Below are positions 35,639 to 47,633 of a stretch of DNA of 64,000 nt, piece after piece. The DNA comes from Diphasiastrum complanatum. Lineage: Eukaryota > Streptophyta > Lycopodiopsida > Lycopodiales > Lycopodiaceae. Numbering within the stretch: position 1 is the first letter of the stretch; every line of letters starts with the position of its first letter. Made by a program: the position numbers and the translations under genes. The stretch lies in the NCBI GenBank assembly GCA_029204225.1, contig CM055096.1, positions 68,145,741-68,209,740 on the forward strand, read 5' to 3'. Below the pieces are notes generated by a model. It saw only the letters and a program-made list of their open reading frames with translations. It made no database searches and was not told where the DNA came from.

Positions 35639-36293
35639 TGTGAAAAATACAGATCCTAAGTGGATCTAAACTCCAAGATCATTGGCTTGAATGCTTGCAC
35701 TCCAAACTACATAAGCTAGGAATTGGCAACACATTCTATGCTACCTAGAATGCAAAGAACTTGATCAAAAAGCATTTATCACAAATGGAAACTTCCATAA
35801 ACATCAAGTGCGGCCCAAAATAGCATTATACAGTCCATAATACATCAGCCTATCACTTTTGGAAAGCACCTAAGATCATACACAATAGCTTGAAGACAAT
35901 ACACACAACAATGCTCTCAATGGAGGAAGAAACAATGACAATGATCTATTGATCTCAATGAAGCATACAAAAGGTTTCTCCAACCTGTTCTCCACGACTT
36001 CCCTACTATTTATGGATGAGGAAGATGACTCTCTCTCCTCTCTCTAGAAGGTACTTGACCCTAGATATTCCCTATATAGAAAAAATAGCTAAAAATGGCT
36101 TATATGACCAAAATACATCAAAATGGTCTCATTTTGAAGGGTATGAAGTTTGACACTTCATCATACTGAAAAAATACAGTAAATAAAAACATTGTGGCCT
36201 GGTTCACACGTGTGAAACTCCAGAACCAAAACTATTTACAATTTTAGCCAATTTAGGCCTCAAACTAGCTAGGAAATGTTGACAATTTTCACA
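35639..36293 (-). repeat. 5' LTR of the family 1 copia element
   Basis: This is the 655-bp partner of 29863-30517, with the same text and the same palindrome TTCACACGTGTGAA at about 36204. It is followed on the + strand by the target duplication CAGAT. Confidence 0.95.
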
Positions 36294-36298
36294 CAGAT

Positions 36299-36480
36299 TT
36301 CATCGGATATACTTCATCTGACAACACTTACAAGTTGTACGACCCCAACACCCAATAGATATTGTTCAACAGAGATACAGTCTTTATCGAGGATCATTCA
36401 TCGACTTCAAACACAAAGGCATTGTTCCAAGTGAACCTTCAACGCTTGTCATCGACATGATAATCTGAGCCTCGGGCTCA
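36299..36480 (+). pseudogene. Copia integrase C-terminal scrap
   Basis: The text reads GYTSSDNTYKLYDPNTQ, a stop, then RDTVFIED, closely matching the scrap at 3555-3660. It is the sequence that the family 1 copia entered on its right side, and it runs directly into the CACTA transposase. The order shows repeated rearrangement before the last insertion. Confidence 0.65.
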
Positions 36481-36483
36481 ACT

Positions 36484-39120
36484 GTGCCCATCGTCGATCC
36501 ACTACACGACAACGAGTCAGGTGAAGACGTTGCTAATACTCAGCAACGACAAATCATGCGAGTACCAAGTGATTCACCTACATGGAAACATATTGAAAAC
36601 CAATGGCCCGAGTTTAAAAATGAATTTGGCCTTGCTATGGATGGCGTAAATCCTTTTAGCATTCAAGCGTCAACTTGGTCCACATGGCCAGTTGTGCTAG
36701 TTAATTATAACATACCTCCATGGTTGAGTATTAAAATGAGACACTTGTTATTGGCTTTATTGATTCCAAGAAAGTACAAGGCCAAGAACATGGATGTGTA
36801 TCTTGCACCTTTGGTCGATGAATTGTGCATTCTTTGAAATGGTATTCACGCTTACGACATCTCGAGACCTTTACAACAACAGAACTTCGTTGTTCGTGGA
36901 ATTCTAATGTGGACGATGTAAAAATTACAGCAAATAAGGATCCTAAAACACTTGAAATGATGAGGGAAACAATAGATTATGATTTCATAAGATTAGCACA
37001 AATTGAACCATCAAAATCCATCAAAAATCTATGCTTGAACCTCACTAAATGGCCCAAATCCTTGAAGAAGACTTCACACGTGTGAAAGTACGGCCTCCCA
37101 CAGTCTGAGTACTGTACACCAGACCTACATTCAATCCTATAATCATTAGTAATCACAAGTACTCAAACAATTATGAACATAGAGAGCAATTGCACCATCA
37201 TGAGAGAAAAAATCATGAAATTGCTTGATTGATTTTGGTGAGATATCATCACCTATATATACATGATCCATCACGGTTTTGGGCAGGTATGAGTAGCCCT
37301 AAACCTATCCCTAATTCTAATTTTGGTGGATCTTTCATCCCTACCAAATTAAGGTTGGAATCTTGGAGATCCCTCAACAATGCAAAAATTACCAAAAATA
37401 GCTCCTATTTTTTCTCCCTTGTATCTAAGCATAATTTGGACTCATTCCAAAGGTTCTAACACTTAGGTCTACTTGAGAACATCCTTATGAATGGAATCCT
37501 ATGCTATTTGGCACGTGTGACAAGCCACATCATGACCATCTAACTATTTACAAGTCATATGACCAAAACTAGTCAAGCTAGAATTGTGAATTTTTAACAG
37601 ACGATGCATGACTACCCCGGTTTAAGCGAATGTTCAGGTATCTATATAATGAATCTAATTTTTTTTAGGGTTTAACGTTTGAGTATATTTAACTAAGCTT
37701 ATATTTAATTTGGTTTATGAACTATGCAGGTTTAATCACATCGGGTTACAACGCATGTTATATTTGTGGACCACTTTTGGAGGGTCGACATAGCACAAAT
37801 ATGTTAAAGAAGGCAATGTACAAAAATCATTACAAATACTTGCCGTCTGATCATCTTTTTCGAAGGTTGAATAGGTGATTTTTTGGAGGCCGAGGAGATA
37901 ATCCTCTAACTACACCACCACCCCCATGCATAGGAGTAGCGAAATGGCATGGTGAATGGCTTAAACATCACGACGTTAATTCTTCATGGAATGAATCCAT
38001 TGATGGTATGAAACGGTTGTCTATTTTTCATAAATTTTCCTATTGGAGAAATTTATTGATAAACCATCTACTGGATCCTATGGACATATTCAAAAACGTC
38101 AGTGAATCCTTAAGGAACCACATTATTGGCACAAAAGACAACTCCGCAGCTCGTAAAGATCTACAAGCGACTGATGTGAAAAGACCCTATTGGATTCAAT
38201 ACACCGAAGGTGGAGATGAGATTCTACCTAGCGTGCCATGGATTCTTACAAAAGAGCAACTCTCATATGAAACATGCCATAAAACAAATGAGAACTCCAA
38301 CAGGCTATGCACATTCTTTGTGCAAATCATTTACCAAAGATAATAAATTAAGTGGATTGAAATTACATGATTGGCATAAGATGTTGCAATTCATACTTCC
38401 ACTTTTTATTTGAGGTCTCTTCAACGATGACGCTTTACAATTTGTCATCAATGATTATGTTTGTATATTTTTTTAAGCACTTGTATAAATATGTGTTATT
38501 TCAATATTTTTATGTGTTAAACAACCTAATGTACTATCAATCTTGCAAGTGGATTTCCTCAAAAGATATAAAAAATTGTGAATTGGATTCTATGAAAATC
38601 CAAATGATCGAAATGGTATGTTTGTTGAAAAGAGATTTTCCAACAACTTTTTTGAATATACAAGTTCATCTTCTAGTGCATTTGGTCGAAGAAGTATCAA
38701 TTGCAAGACCTGTGCACACGAGATTAATGTTTTACCTTGAGCGCTTTATGAAAGTTTTGAAGGGCTTTGTGATACAAAAGACAAAGCCAGAAAGTAGCAT
38801 TGCAAAAAGTTGGCTTGTACAAGAACCTTTGTTTTATATCACCGAAATAATCTCACAATTGCATCCTGCAAGTCCGAAAATGTGGTGTGAAAAATAAGAT
38901 GAACGTGTTGAGGGTGAAATACCACAAGGAAATGGTGTGCAAAAAAAACTTTCACCTCAATTAAAAGAGAAAATTGACACATTCATATTATATAATTGTG
39001 AACAAATGAAAAAGTGAATTTCAAGGTATAAAGAAGCCAAAAAGAAAAGAAACATAGCATTGAAACGAAGAAGAAATATCAATCGAAGAAAAAGAGGGCA
39101 TTGGAGAACGACGAACCTTT
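36484..39120 (+). pseudogene. CACTA (En/Spm) TNP2-type transposase relic, split by a solo LTR
   Basis: 36560-36835 reads as the Transposase_21 core (LAMDGVNPFS..STWPVVLVNYNIPPW, then MDVYLAPLVDEL). A TGA at 36834 is followed by GIHAYDISRPLQQQNF and ILMWTM. A solo LTR (36917-37599) then interrupts. The text resumes with HDYPGLSECSG, a probable GT..AG intron (about 37637-37728), a Cys pair in YNACYICG, GVAKWHGEWLKHHDV, and YWRNLLINHLLDPMDIFKNV, the region of the conserved D/H and KNV motif. 38560-38900 is DUF4218-like (LKRDFPTTFLNIQVHLLVHL..). 38940-39020 continues with ILYNCEQ. Several stops and frame changes make it inactive. CACTA ends (CACTA..TAGTG) were not found. Confidence 0.85.
36917..37599. 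repeat. Solo LTR inside the CACTA transposase
   Basis: The 683-bp insert begins TGTAAAAATT, ends AATTTTTAACA and is flanked by GACGA on both sides (36912-36916 and 37600-37604). Leaving it out with one GACGA makes the transposase reading frame continuous, which supports the boundaries. It contains TTCACACGTGTGAA at about 37073. No internal retrotransposon domain remains, so LTR-LTR recombination probably removed it. The terminal TTTTTAACA resembles the end of the LTR type at 4409 read in reverse, but the rest is not clearly alike. The open frames 36825-37085 and 37229-37459 are shadows. Confidence 0.8.
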
Positions 39121-40445
39121 GGAACCCTTACCTTCAAAATGCTCTCGCGAATGAGTTTTTGATACGATGCTAAAAGCATTCGAAAACGGAGAAGAAGTGA
39201 CCGAATTAGAATGAGAATTTGTTCGTGGATGTGGATGGAAGACTAGTGTAATATTGTTTTTGTGAACAGCACAACATTGAAAAAGGACAGGAATCACAAA
39301 ATAAATGATGGAATGTTCAACACATAAGCACGTTTTGGATGCATAGGCATGCAACTAAAGGAAAATGGGCCAATGTGGTGGAACACACAATGCACCGCAA
39401 GTTTTGGATGCATAGATGTGAAGCTGAAACGAGATGCACCACCGCAAGAGGGTAGTAAGTAGAAAGATTGAACGTGAAGGCTTGATGAATAACAGTTTGC
39501 AGAGTGAGGACATTGTAACCTTGTGCAGAAACTGCAGCCCTTTAAGCAAAAGTTACGACTAGTTACATTGTGAATTAAATGCATTTACGCAATTGGAGCT
39601 TTCTCACTTCCACAAAACAGCATGGACAAGTGACAGCTTTCATTCATTCTTGCTAACGAGTGCCAACAGCACCCCCAAATGGTGAGCAATGGCAGGCAGA
39701 GTGTGTTGAGTGTGAACGACAGCAGACAGGAGCAGCAGGTAATAGTTCATGACAAAGAATCCAAATGATAGAGACCACCCAAATGCCCCCACTTGTCAAA
39801 ATCTCTATGCTGGAAAGTAAAGACCATATGCTTATGGTGGTAGTTCTAGACTGAATCCTTTTATCGTCTTGATTTGTAAAGAAGAAAAATACATGAAGGC
39901 TAGTTTGTGATAAAATAATTCATTTTGCTTTTAACTAATAATTACAATACATTTGAGCTGTATTCACTGAAGAATCCTCAAAAAACTTCAGAGGATCATT
40001 CACAGCAACAGTTCTTTGAAGCCTAGACCTGAAACCTGCTTGAGAGAGAGAGAGAGAGAGAGAGAGAGGTAAACATCCTAGCAAAGAATGAAACTTTTGA
40101 CTGTATGCTTGCTCAAAAAAGATTCATATAAGATATATACACTGACTCAAAAGTGCAAGGAAGGTCAACACAAGTTCGAACCTTCAAACTGTTCACAGTT
40201 CTTTCACCATTTCACTTCATAATGATGGCATCATAACTTTTCCTGCTATATAAAGATTGGTACCCAAAATATAGGCATAGGTCAAGTTATCATCCCATAC
40301 TCCAGCATTCCACTCGATTAGACTTTGTGAATGTTACAACAAATCATAAACATTGCCAGCTGAATTCCAAAGCACTTTCAGCCCCAGCTTCAGAATGGCT
40401 GTATGGTGAAAAGTCTCTATACATTTGCACTACCAAAACCACTTT
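39121..40445. other. Intergenic region and 3' flank of copy B
   Basis: I see no gene. An imperfect repeat containing TTTTGGATGCATAG occurs at about 39334 and 39404. A (GA)n run lies at 40042-40069. The right part should hold the 3' UTR of the INO80B-like copy B, which is read leftward. Confidence 0.6.
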
Positions 40446-43400
40446 TCAAAAAGCCGAACCGATTTTACTTGGTGCTTCAACAATGCGGTAACACTCTAAA
40501 CTACAAAGGGGCAACTTCAACTTCGAATGACGATATTTGTAAGCATTATTGCAAGTGGGAACTGCACATTTCTCACGAGGTGGAGGATAGCTGCAAGAGA
40601 AAACAAGATATTAACCAACTTTGGCTAGAATATGTTTGAAAAGAGAGAGTTAAAAACTAGCATAATTTTTCTGTCTTGTATGTCCTCAATTGTGTAGAAA
40701 AAACTGGAATGATGCACTCCACATGCTCCGAGATATAACAAACCAGAACTTGGATACTGAAAGGCATACAAATAGTACCAAAAAACTGTTTGTGGATAAT
40801 GTTAACTTCAACAAAACAAGAAGTAAGAAACACAATTGAAACAGGCCTTTGTATGGTGTCAGTGAATGCAATTTAAGTTCATAAAATGCATCTTTACTGT
40901 AATGCACAAATCATTGATGTCCTCATATTGAATAAAACTAAACATCCATTTAAAGGTGCACATCATTCCAGTAAAACAAGGGCTGTTATAAAAAGATTAT
41001 TCAATCAATAACTGTAACTGTGTGCTATTTCTTAGTTTCTTGGTGATATTCATTTTTTAAAAACTGATAAAGATGCAAAGTTTCTAAACAATTACATTTT
41101 CTCAGTAGTAACATGAAATTTAGTTACTGGTCGCATTAAAAAGGCAAAAACTAAGAAACTGATAACATGCAAAACTTGTAACATTAAGTTTCTTAGTGAT
41201 ATGCAGTTTCTAATGATACTGATCAGTTTGTTAGTTATATCTGTGAAGGATTTTTACGCACTATAATCTATATTAGGTTTTACTAGAGTTACATTCTACG
41301 AGAGCAGATCTAGGATAATGCCCACCCAAGTGTACGTGCAGGTCACATGCACAAAGATATCCACATTAGCTTTTATATATTCATACAACGACCAACATAC
41401 TGTGTTCTGGTTATACCAACTTTCAAGAAATTTATGAAAGGCTGTTTGATGTTGCCACAGCAATGTCTGCAGCGGAAAGATTCCCAGCATGCCGCTGTTT
41501 CTTGCCATGCCAGTTCACTGGGGAAAGTGCAGGCTGCAATCTGAAGACAGAATTTTGTGTGCCCTTTCTTCTTTCAAAAGATTCTGAGTGTGCAGAGGAA
41601 AGGTAGACGAGAAGCTTCTACTAATGTTATCTTCTTGATGTGAAGCGTGTCTTGAATGAGATTAATAGACTTGAGACAACATCGATGAACCAGTCAATGC
41701 TTGTTGACGGAACTTCATTTCGAAAAGTCTTTTCGCAACGTGTTTGAAACGCGTTTGAAACAGGAAAAAATCGACTCTGTCGGGAAAGAAACGGTTAAAC
41801 GTTTTTAGTGTTCTTGGTTTATTTATAGCCTTTTGTTAAAGGAAAACCAGGTGTTGTTTAAGTGTCTAGATAGTGATTATAGCTCTATACAATGACAATT
41901 TAACAATTCGTAATGGGCACACTTACATGACTGAGGGCTCAATGAGACATTAAGATACATCACACAATGCACATACACAAGGTATTCATAATTGTACTAT
42001 TCCGTACTGAGTTTCAACTAAAGTTTTATATGCCAAACTTTCACACACACAAATTAGGAGGGCTTTTTATTTTTTGCAATTTTAAAATCTGTTTCGAACG
42101 GTCTGTTTGAAACGAACTTTTCGAAACAGAGCTTCATTGAATGAAACGCGTTACAGTGCAACATTGATGGAAACGGTCTGTCAGAACTCGGAATGAGAAA
42201 CACAGATATGGATGACTCTCATTCATCTGAGACTGATAATGGCTAGATGTTAGATAAGGATGGATGCCCTTGGTTGTAGAACATGGTTTCAAATTTTGGT
42301 TGCCAAGAATGGTTTTTATGGGAGTAAGAGTTCCCTGAGATACTCTACCTAGAAAATCCTCCAGCTTAGGAGCTTGATGCACTAGTTCAAACTGGCTTCA
42401 TGAAAAAATCCGGATTTTGATCAACCCCCAACCAACTTCACGATACATTAAATTAAAAGGTATAGGTGTGAATAGATTTGCTTTAGGCTAGGCTTTAATG
42501 ACTGTTGTGAATGGCCTGTTTTTCAGGTTGAACTTAATCTGAAGACCAATGTGAACATCAGGTTAAAATCTGACCTAGAAACTGTTCTTTTGTATAAGGA
42601 GACATAAATAAAGGTGGGTGTGCATGCAACCTTAAATAATTATGTTTAGATCGTATAAACAACTTAAAGGTAACATGGGGGAATGTAGTTTGAGAGGGGG
42701 GTTCCTTTATTTTTCTATGCTAACACAAATGTTAGCATGAATGCAACTGCCATAACAAAAATAGTTAAATTTAGGCTAACTTAAAGGCAGGTTCAAATCA
42801 GCCCTGAGACATGGGCTCCTTAGCTCCATTCCGTAGATTATATGATTAATCATCTTGGATATATGTAAAGCTAAAACACAAAAAACAGCAATCAATTCTA
42901 CAAGAATTCACACTCCTCATAATTATCCTGACACAGTCACCTTTGCATATTAGCAAAGAATTGATTAACTCAGTTTAAAAAAGCATCCATAGTGCTCAAC
43001 ATTCCACACCTATGGAATGCACAGCTAGAAACTGTTGGAGAAAGACTTCACTACATTGGAAAATAAGATGAGATTATGATTCTTCAGTTGACAAAGTTGA
43101 CCAGTAATCAATTCAAACAAGAGCAAACACAAAGGTATGTTAACTTTATAAGAAGTTTATTCAGAATCAAAATCACCTGCTGGGACCAGATTTGAATAAA
43201 GTCGGTAACTCCACGTCCTTTGACCAGGAAACCACAGTGCCATTTGGGCCAAATATCCACCTAATGCTATTTGAAGCAACTTCCAATTCAGCAGCCTTTT
43301 TGCTCTGCATGAAGAAGATTGTGTTTGTGTTTATAGGCATCTCTTGTTATCAAGATAATCTTTGAATCTTTGCATATATAAATAGAGCATTCCAGAGATA

Positions 43401-46400
43401 ATTATCATGAGCTAGCACAAACCAGAATGCATTAACTTAAAGTTTGAAAATGTAAAGAAAAGATAAGGGGCCAACTTGTTAAGTTGTATGGATTAGTTCC
43501 CATGTCTATAAAACAATACCCACAACTGAGATGCAGTCAGCATTCTGGAATGCAATCTGGGAATCCCTATTAGGGTTCCCTGGAACGCTCTTATTTTTGT
43601 AATGGTTTTTCTGAGTTGTTTTAGTTTTCTAGTATTTATAAAAAAAAGAATCGCTGGCATTCCAGAACGCGGATCAGTGGATCGCAATCCACTGCATCTA
43701 TGATCAACACTAAGAGTTGGGCACTACCAAAGACTGCACATGGTGCATTAAAAGGAAAATTGGAAAAGTTATAAAGCTACTACTCATGGATAGCACATTC
43801 TGACATCCAGAAAAGCCAAGTAGTAAAGTAGCTAAATTTTCATCCTACTAACAAGTCGGGCCTTTCATCAAAACTTTAAAACAACAGAGTCCAATTAATG
43901 CTACTGATGAAATGGAAAATGAACAGAAATGACACCTAGAATGACTTTACCTGTGCAATCTCCTCTCTCTGCTTTTGAAGCCGATCTTCACGTTTTTTAC
44001 GCACCGAATCCTGACACAAAATCTTCTGAATTGCTGAAGCCTGCTATCAGAATTAAGATTAGTACAGAATAACAAACACTTTTCTTAGATAAACAAATGT
44101 CTTGATATTGTATAGCAAATTAGAAACTGTAAAACAACCATGTAACTAGAGTGAACATGTGTTCACAACAGCATTACTGCCACAGAGAAACAATGCATTA
44201 ACTCAATATCTTTAGGCATGACCTCACTGACATTCAATAATGGAGTGCAGTTGCAAGTATCGCAATAAATATAGAAACAAACAAAATTATTTTTCTGCCA
44301 AGAACCAAATTTAACCTGTATGTCTTTAGCTGCCTTTTCAATCTGTTGTTTCCGCCTCATCGCTGCCTCTGCTTTTTTGGCTTGTGTTTCTTCCTCAGTT
44401 AACTTTGCTTTTTGTTCTGTTGGCAACAATGACCTCTATTAGAGCATTACAACATCAGAGTGCGACAACGAGATACGGTGATTGAACGAAGAAAAGCCTA
44501 TGCAGAAAAAGCCAACCAACACATGAGAGATCATGAATGTCATGGTGTGCACAAGTCTAGGTACATGAAACTTTTGCCCTTATCCATGTAAAAGTGAGGT
44601 ATTGTCTATTGAAACGTGAAAGCTATCATATAAATTGGATTTCAAATCTAGTACTATGTGCATTCTAATTAAATATTGATAGCCCAATGCCACAAAATTA
44701 ACCAATGATCTAACAAAGTCACCCCAGTAAATCCTCAGTAGCTTGCATGAGTTAAAAGGTGTAGAATATGGCCTATATATGTGTAAAAGCAGCAATTCGA
44801 CTAACAGGCGATTCCATGTCCCTAAAAACTACGCATCGAAGGTTACAAATAAACAGCCCCTAATAATTCATGTTATTGCAGGTTCCTGAGCAATGATGTG
44901 GTGCAAATTTTGAAACCCTGAAACCGAACTAACCCCATAATGAAAACTGTAAATGTTGAAATTTGAAAGGAATCATATAAACCGAAATTTCAATCTGATA
45001 TCGTGCACATCCTCATTAAGTAATCCTACCATAATGACACAAAACCAATACCCAATCAAGGTAGTCACCCTCAACCTTCAAGAACAATAAACTAGTAAAT
45101 TGAGGATGAAACCTACTTCGTGGAATAGAGCTCGGCAGGCCATCTGGAAACTCAATCAAACTAGTCCCTGGATCAATGTCACGCTCTTTGCAAGATTGCA
45201 ATGCCCTTTGACGGGCAGTGAGGGAAGCCTCTTTTTTCTTCTTAGCAGCAACCTGACTCAACTGGCCCTTCATCTTCTGGAATGACTTGCGAGAGCCATG
45301 CTCATCATCATCCAAACTATTTACATCTGCATCACTAGAAGCCTCTCCTTCAGAAATTGCTGCATTCTCATTGTCTTCATCCTCATAAAGCTCATCATCA
45401 TCCCCTTTAAATCTTCTTCTACGTTTCTTTTCTGTTTCAGGAGCATCGTCCTCTTCCACATCAAACACACGCTTCTTTACCACTCTCGAACTTTTTCTTA
45501 ATGGCTGACCTGATGGAGAAGCAGAGAGATTCCTGTCACCATGCCTAGTTGAACCCATTTGCTCAAATACAGGATCACTTCTACTACATGCTCCTCCATC
45601 TTCCACCTTTTTTGGCAAGCTTGAGTTTTTCAGAACACTGGATTGTTGTTTTGTTGACCTCTCTCTTGGATTATCAGCAGGTAATATATCTATATCCTCG
45701 TCGTCAGAGATGCCCTGAAAAACATGCACGATGCATTTAGCAAGGTATCCCACTCCTTATTCTGCACCTGAAAGACAGGAAATAAGTAGATCTATGATGA
45801 AGCTTCACCGTATTAAACTATCATAATCTTAATCTATTCAAGCAAAAAATGTTCGTACTCTGCAGATTTTGTCCTGCATCTATAGATTTCCATTGCAAGG
45901 AGAATAAAGGGCACTGGATTCCAGATAGAAGCAAACATTCAAGGATGATATGAAGCAGCACATTAGGAGCCTCACCAAAGCAACAAGTTAACAGAACACA
46001 CTATCAAGATCTATGTTATCCATAGATAAAACCATAGCAAATGAAGCAACATCGCAGAGCTGAACTTCAGGTCAAAAACTGTAACTAATGGGAACAAGCT
46101 CATGGGATCTCACTATCCTCAACTTAAATGCCATAACTGACGAAACTCTTTTACTTTCAAAACCCATTCGTAAAATAAGACAAGAACTTAAAAACTAATA
46201 TCCTACAGCTGCAGCTTTCCTTGTGCCACACAGATAACACATCCTCTCCAGCAAATTACTCCTTAGTTAAAGCTTAAGACCTTATAGCTGTCACAAATAG
46301 ATTTTCTCATTGAGGTTTACTTGATCTTAATCTAAGCAGTATGTTGCTATTTACTTGAAATCTTCCAATTGAAAACTAGTGCAAGCAGTCTTTCATAAAA

Positions 46401-47633
46401 AATTCTTCAAAAACTTCATAGTAATCAGAAGAGATTTAACTTGAATATCTGTATCGAGAACTTGACTGACGTCCCCCTATTTCCTGAAAGGCATATGTTT
46501 CACTTATCAAAAGCGATGGCAGTGGGTTAGGCAGGTCAGATAGATCATCAACATAGAATAATCCGCATTTGGATTGTTGAGGCCCAGCAGTGCACGGCTT
46601 TACACCAGACGCCCTTTATGTACATGTTTAGGAGCTAATTCATTTGCAGGAACAAACGTGTTTGAGTGAAGTGATACCGGTGATGAAAATAGTGCAGAGA
46701 ACTACTGCTAACCAGAAAAACAGATGAATCAACACAAACCTGCAAAATAAGGCGCTGGCGGCGCTTTTTGAGTTCAGGCTTTGTTGCCTCACGAACCTCA
46801 GAACCCTTTCTTGAATCGACTTTCTGCGCTGGTAAGAAAGTCTGCAAAGTATGTGTTATCCCTCCTACCTTGAGCTTTAGCTTAGTAGGTCTACCCTCAA
46901 CCTGCAATGGGGCTTCCTGAAAATTCTTTCCAGGCTGATACTTTCTGACTATATTTCTATTTCCCTGAAGGACTCCTCTTTGGGCATCCGGTAGTCTGGC
47001 AGAAGGATTCCCTTTCCTTGCAATTTCGGATCTCTGATCTCTTGACTTTGCTGTTTCTAGATTCACTCGACCTGCGCCGTCTTGATTAGCCTCCCGGTTC
47101 AACAATTCCTTCATGTACCTCTCTGAACGTTTTCCTTCCATGCTGCCCATATAGTCTTTTCGATCAGCTTTTCCTACTAGTAGATTCCCTTCGTGAGTCG
47201 TTTCAGCTGCCGATCTACCCTCTTTTTTATAAGGTCTTCTGGAATGAGACTGTTCATTGTCGTTCTGTATGAACCCTTTCAAGGAATTGTTCGTCTTTCC
47301 TCTTGCATGCGTATCACTGTCTTTCTGAGATACTTGTCTTTCAACAGAATGCTTTTTCTTCAAAGGATGCATCTCTTCCTCCAAACAGCCCACAGCCTCA
47401 CCTGTAGTTAACGTTGGATTTGTTTCAAGTACATCCCCTTCCCTGCGAATTTCCTGCAATAAGTCGAGTGAGTAAAAGCTTTCGTGTTCAACCTGGTTTG
47501 GAATATCAGAAGGTTCAAAAGACAAAACAAACTCCCGTAATAAAGTAGCAGAGCGGGGTTTTCTAGCAGTCTTTGCACGGGGCTTAGAAAACCCTTTCAG
47601 AGGGCCAAAGAACAAGGGCTTCTGGAAGTCCAT
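40446..47633 (-). CDS. INO80 complex subunit B / IES2-like protein, copy B (6 exons)
   Basis: Coding exons on the - strand: 47633-46740, 45714-45117, 44416-44316, 44040-43951, 43304-43177, 40590-40446. GT..AG introns and phases all agree. The 1956-nt frame encodes 651 aa. Exon 1 (298 codons) begins MDFQKPLFFGPLKGFSKP, has KPRSATLLREF and a long charged region, and ends with GRPTKLKLKVGGITHTL and KKRRQRLILQ. Exon 2 has GISDDEDIDIL, an acidic/basic tract, LTARQRALQSCKERD and SLIEFPDGL. Exons 3-4 encode the PAPA-1 helix (AKKAEAAMRRKQQ.., DSVRKKREDRLQKQREE). Exon 5 has SIRWIFGPNGTVVSWSKD. Exon 6 has the HIT-type finger REKCAVPTC..CSLECY and ends with Phe-stop. The family member is a nuclear INO80 remodelling subunit. 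The longer, complex exon 1 makes this the more complete of the two paralogs. Intron 5 (2.6 kb) carries a MITE-like insert, as does intron 4. Confidence 0.9.
41705..42150. mobile_element. MITE-like inverted-repeat element in intron 5 of copy B
   Basis: The left end (from about 41708, GGAACTTCATTTCGAAAAGT) and the reverse complement of the right end (near 42085-42140, GCTCTGTTTCGAAAAGTTCG) match imperfectly. Both ends are rich in GTTTGAAACG/CGTTTCAAAC words. The interior is AT-rich and non-coding. It could be a hAT-like non-autonomous element. The target duplication is not clear. Confidence 0.45.
43538..43680. mobile_element. Short inverted-repeat element in intron 4 of copy B
   Basis: GCATTCTGGAATGC at the left and GCATTCCAGAACGC at the right form imperfect inverted termini about 140 bp apart. 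A further inner dyad (GGGAATCCCTATTAGGGTTCCC-like) lies beside the left end. There is no coding content. It fits a small MITE or foldback element. Confidence 0.4.

Larger units (their letters stand above)
29863..36293 (-). mobile_element. Nearly intact Ty1/copia retrotransposon (family 1)
   Basis: The 6431-bp element is complete. LTRs of 655 bp lie at 29863-30517 and 35639-36293, begin TGTGAAAAAT and end TTTTCACA. A perfect 5-bp target duplication CAGAT flanks it (29858-29862 and 36294-36298). The primer-binding site lies beside the right LTR and the polypurine tract beside the left LTR. One gag-pol frame on the - strand is broken by a single TGA. Reading the two LTRs side by side I found no difference, which points to a very recent insertion. 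It landed in older transposon sequence. Truncated relatives lie at 18564-20141 and 55864-58652. Confidence 0.96.

Noticed and set aside
44580-44795. 71-codon minus-strand frame
   Set aside because: It lies in intron 2 of copy B and has no recognisable motif.
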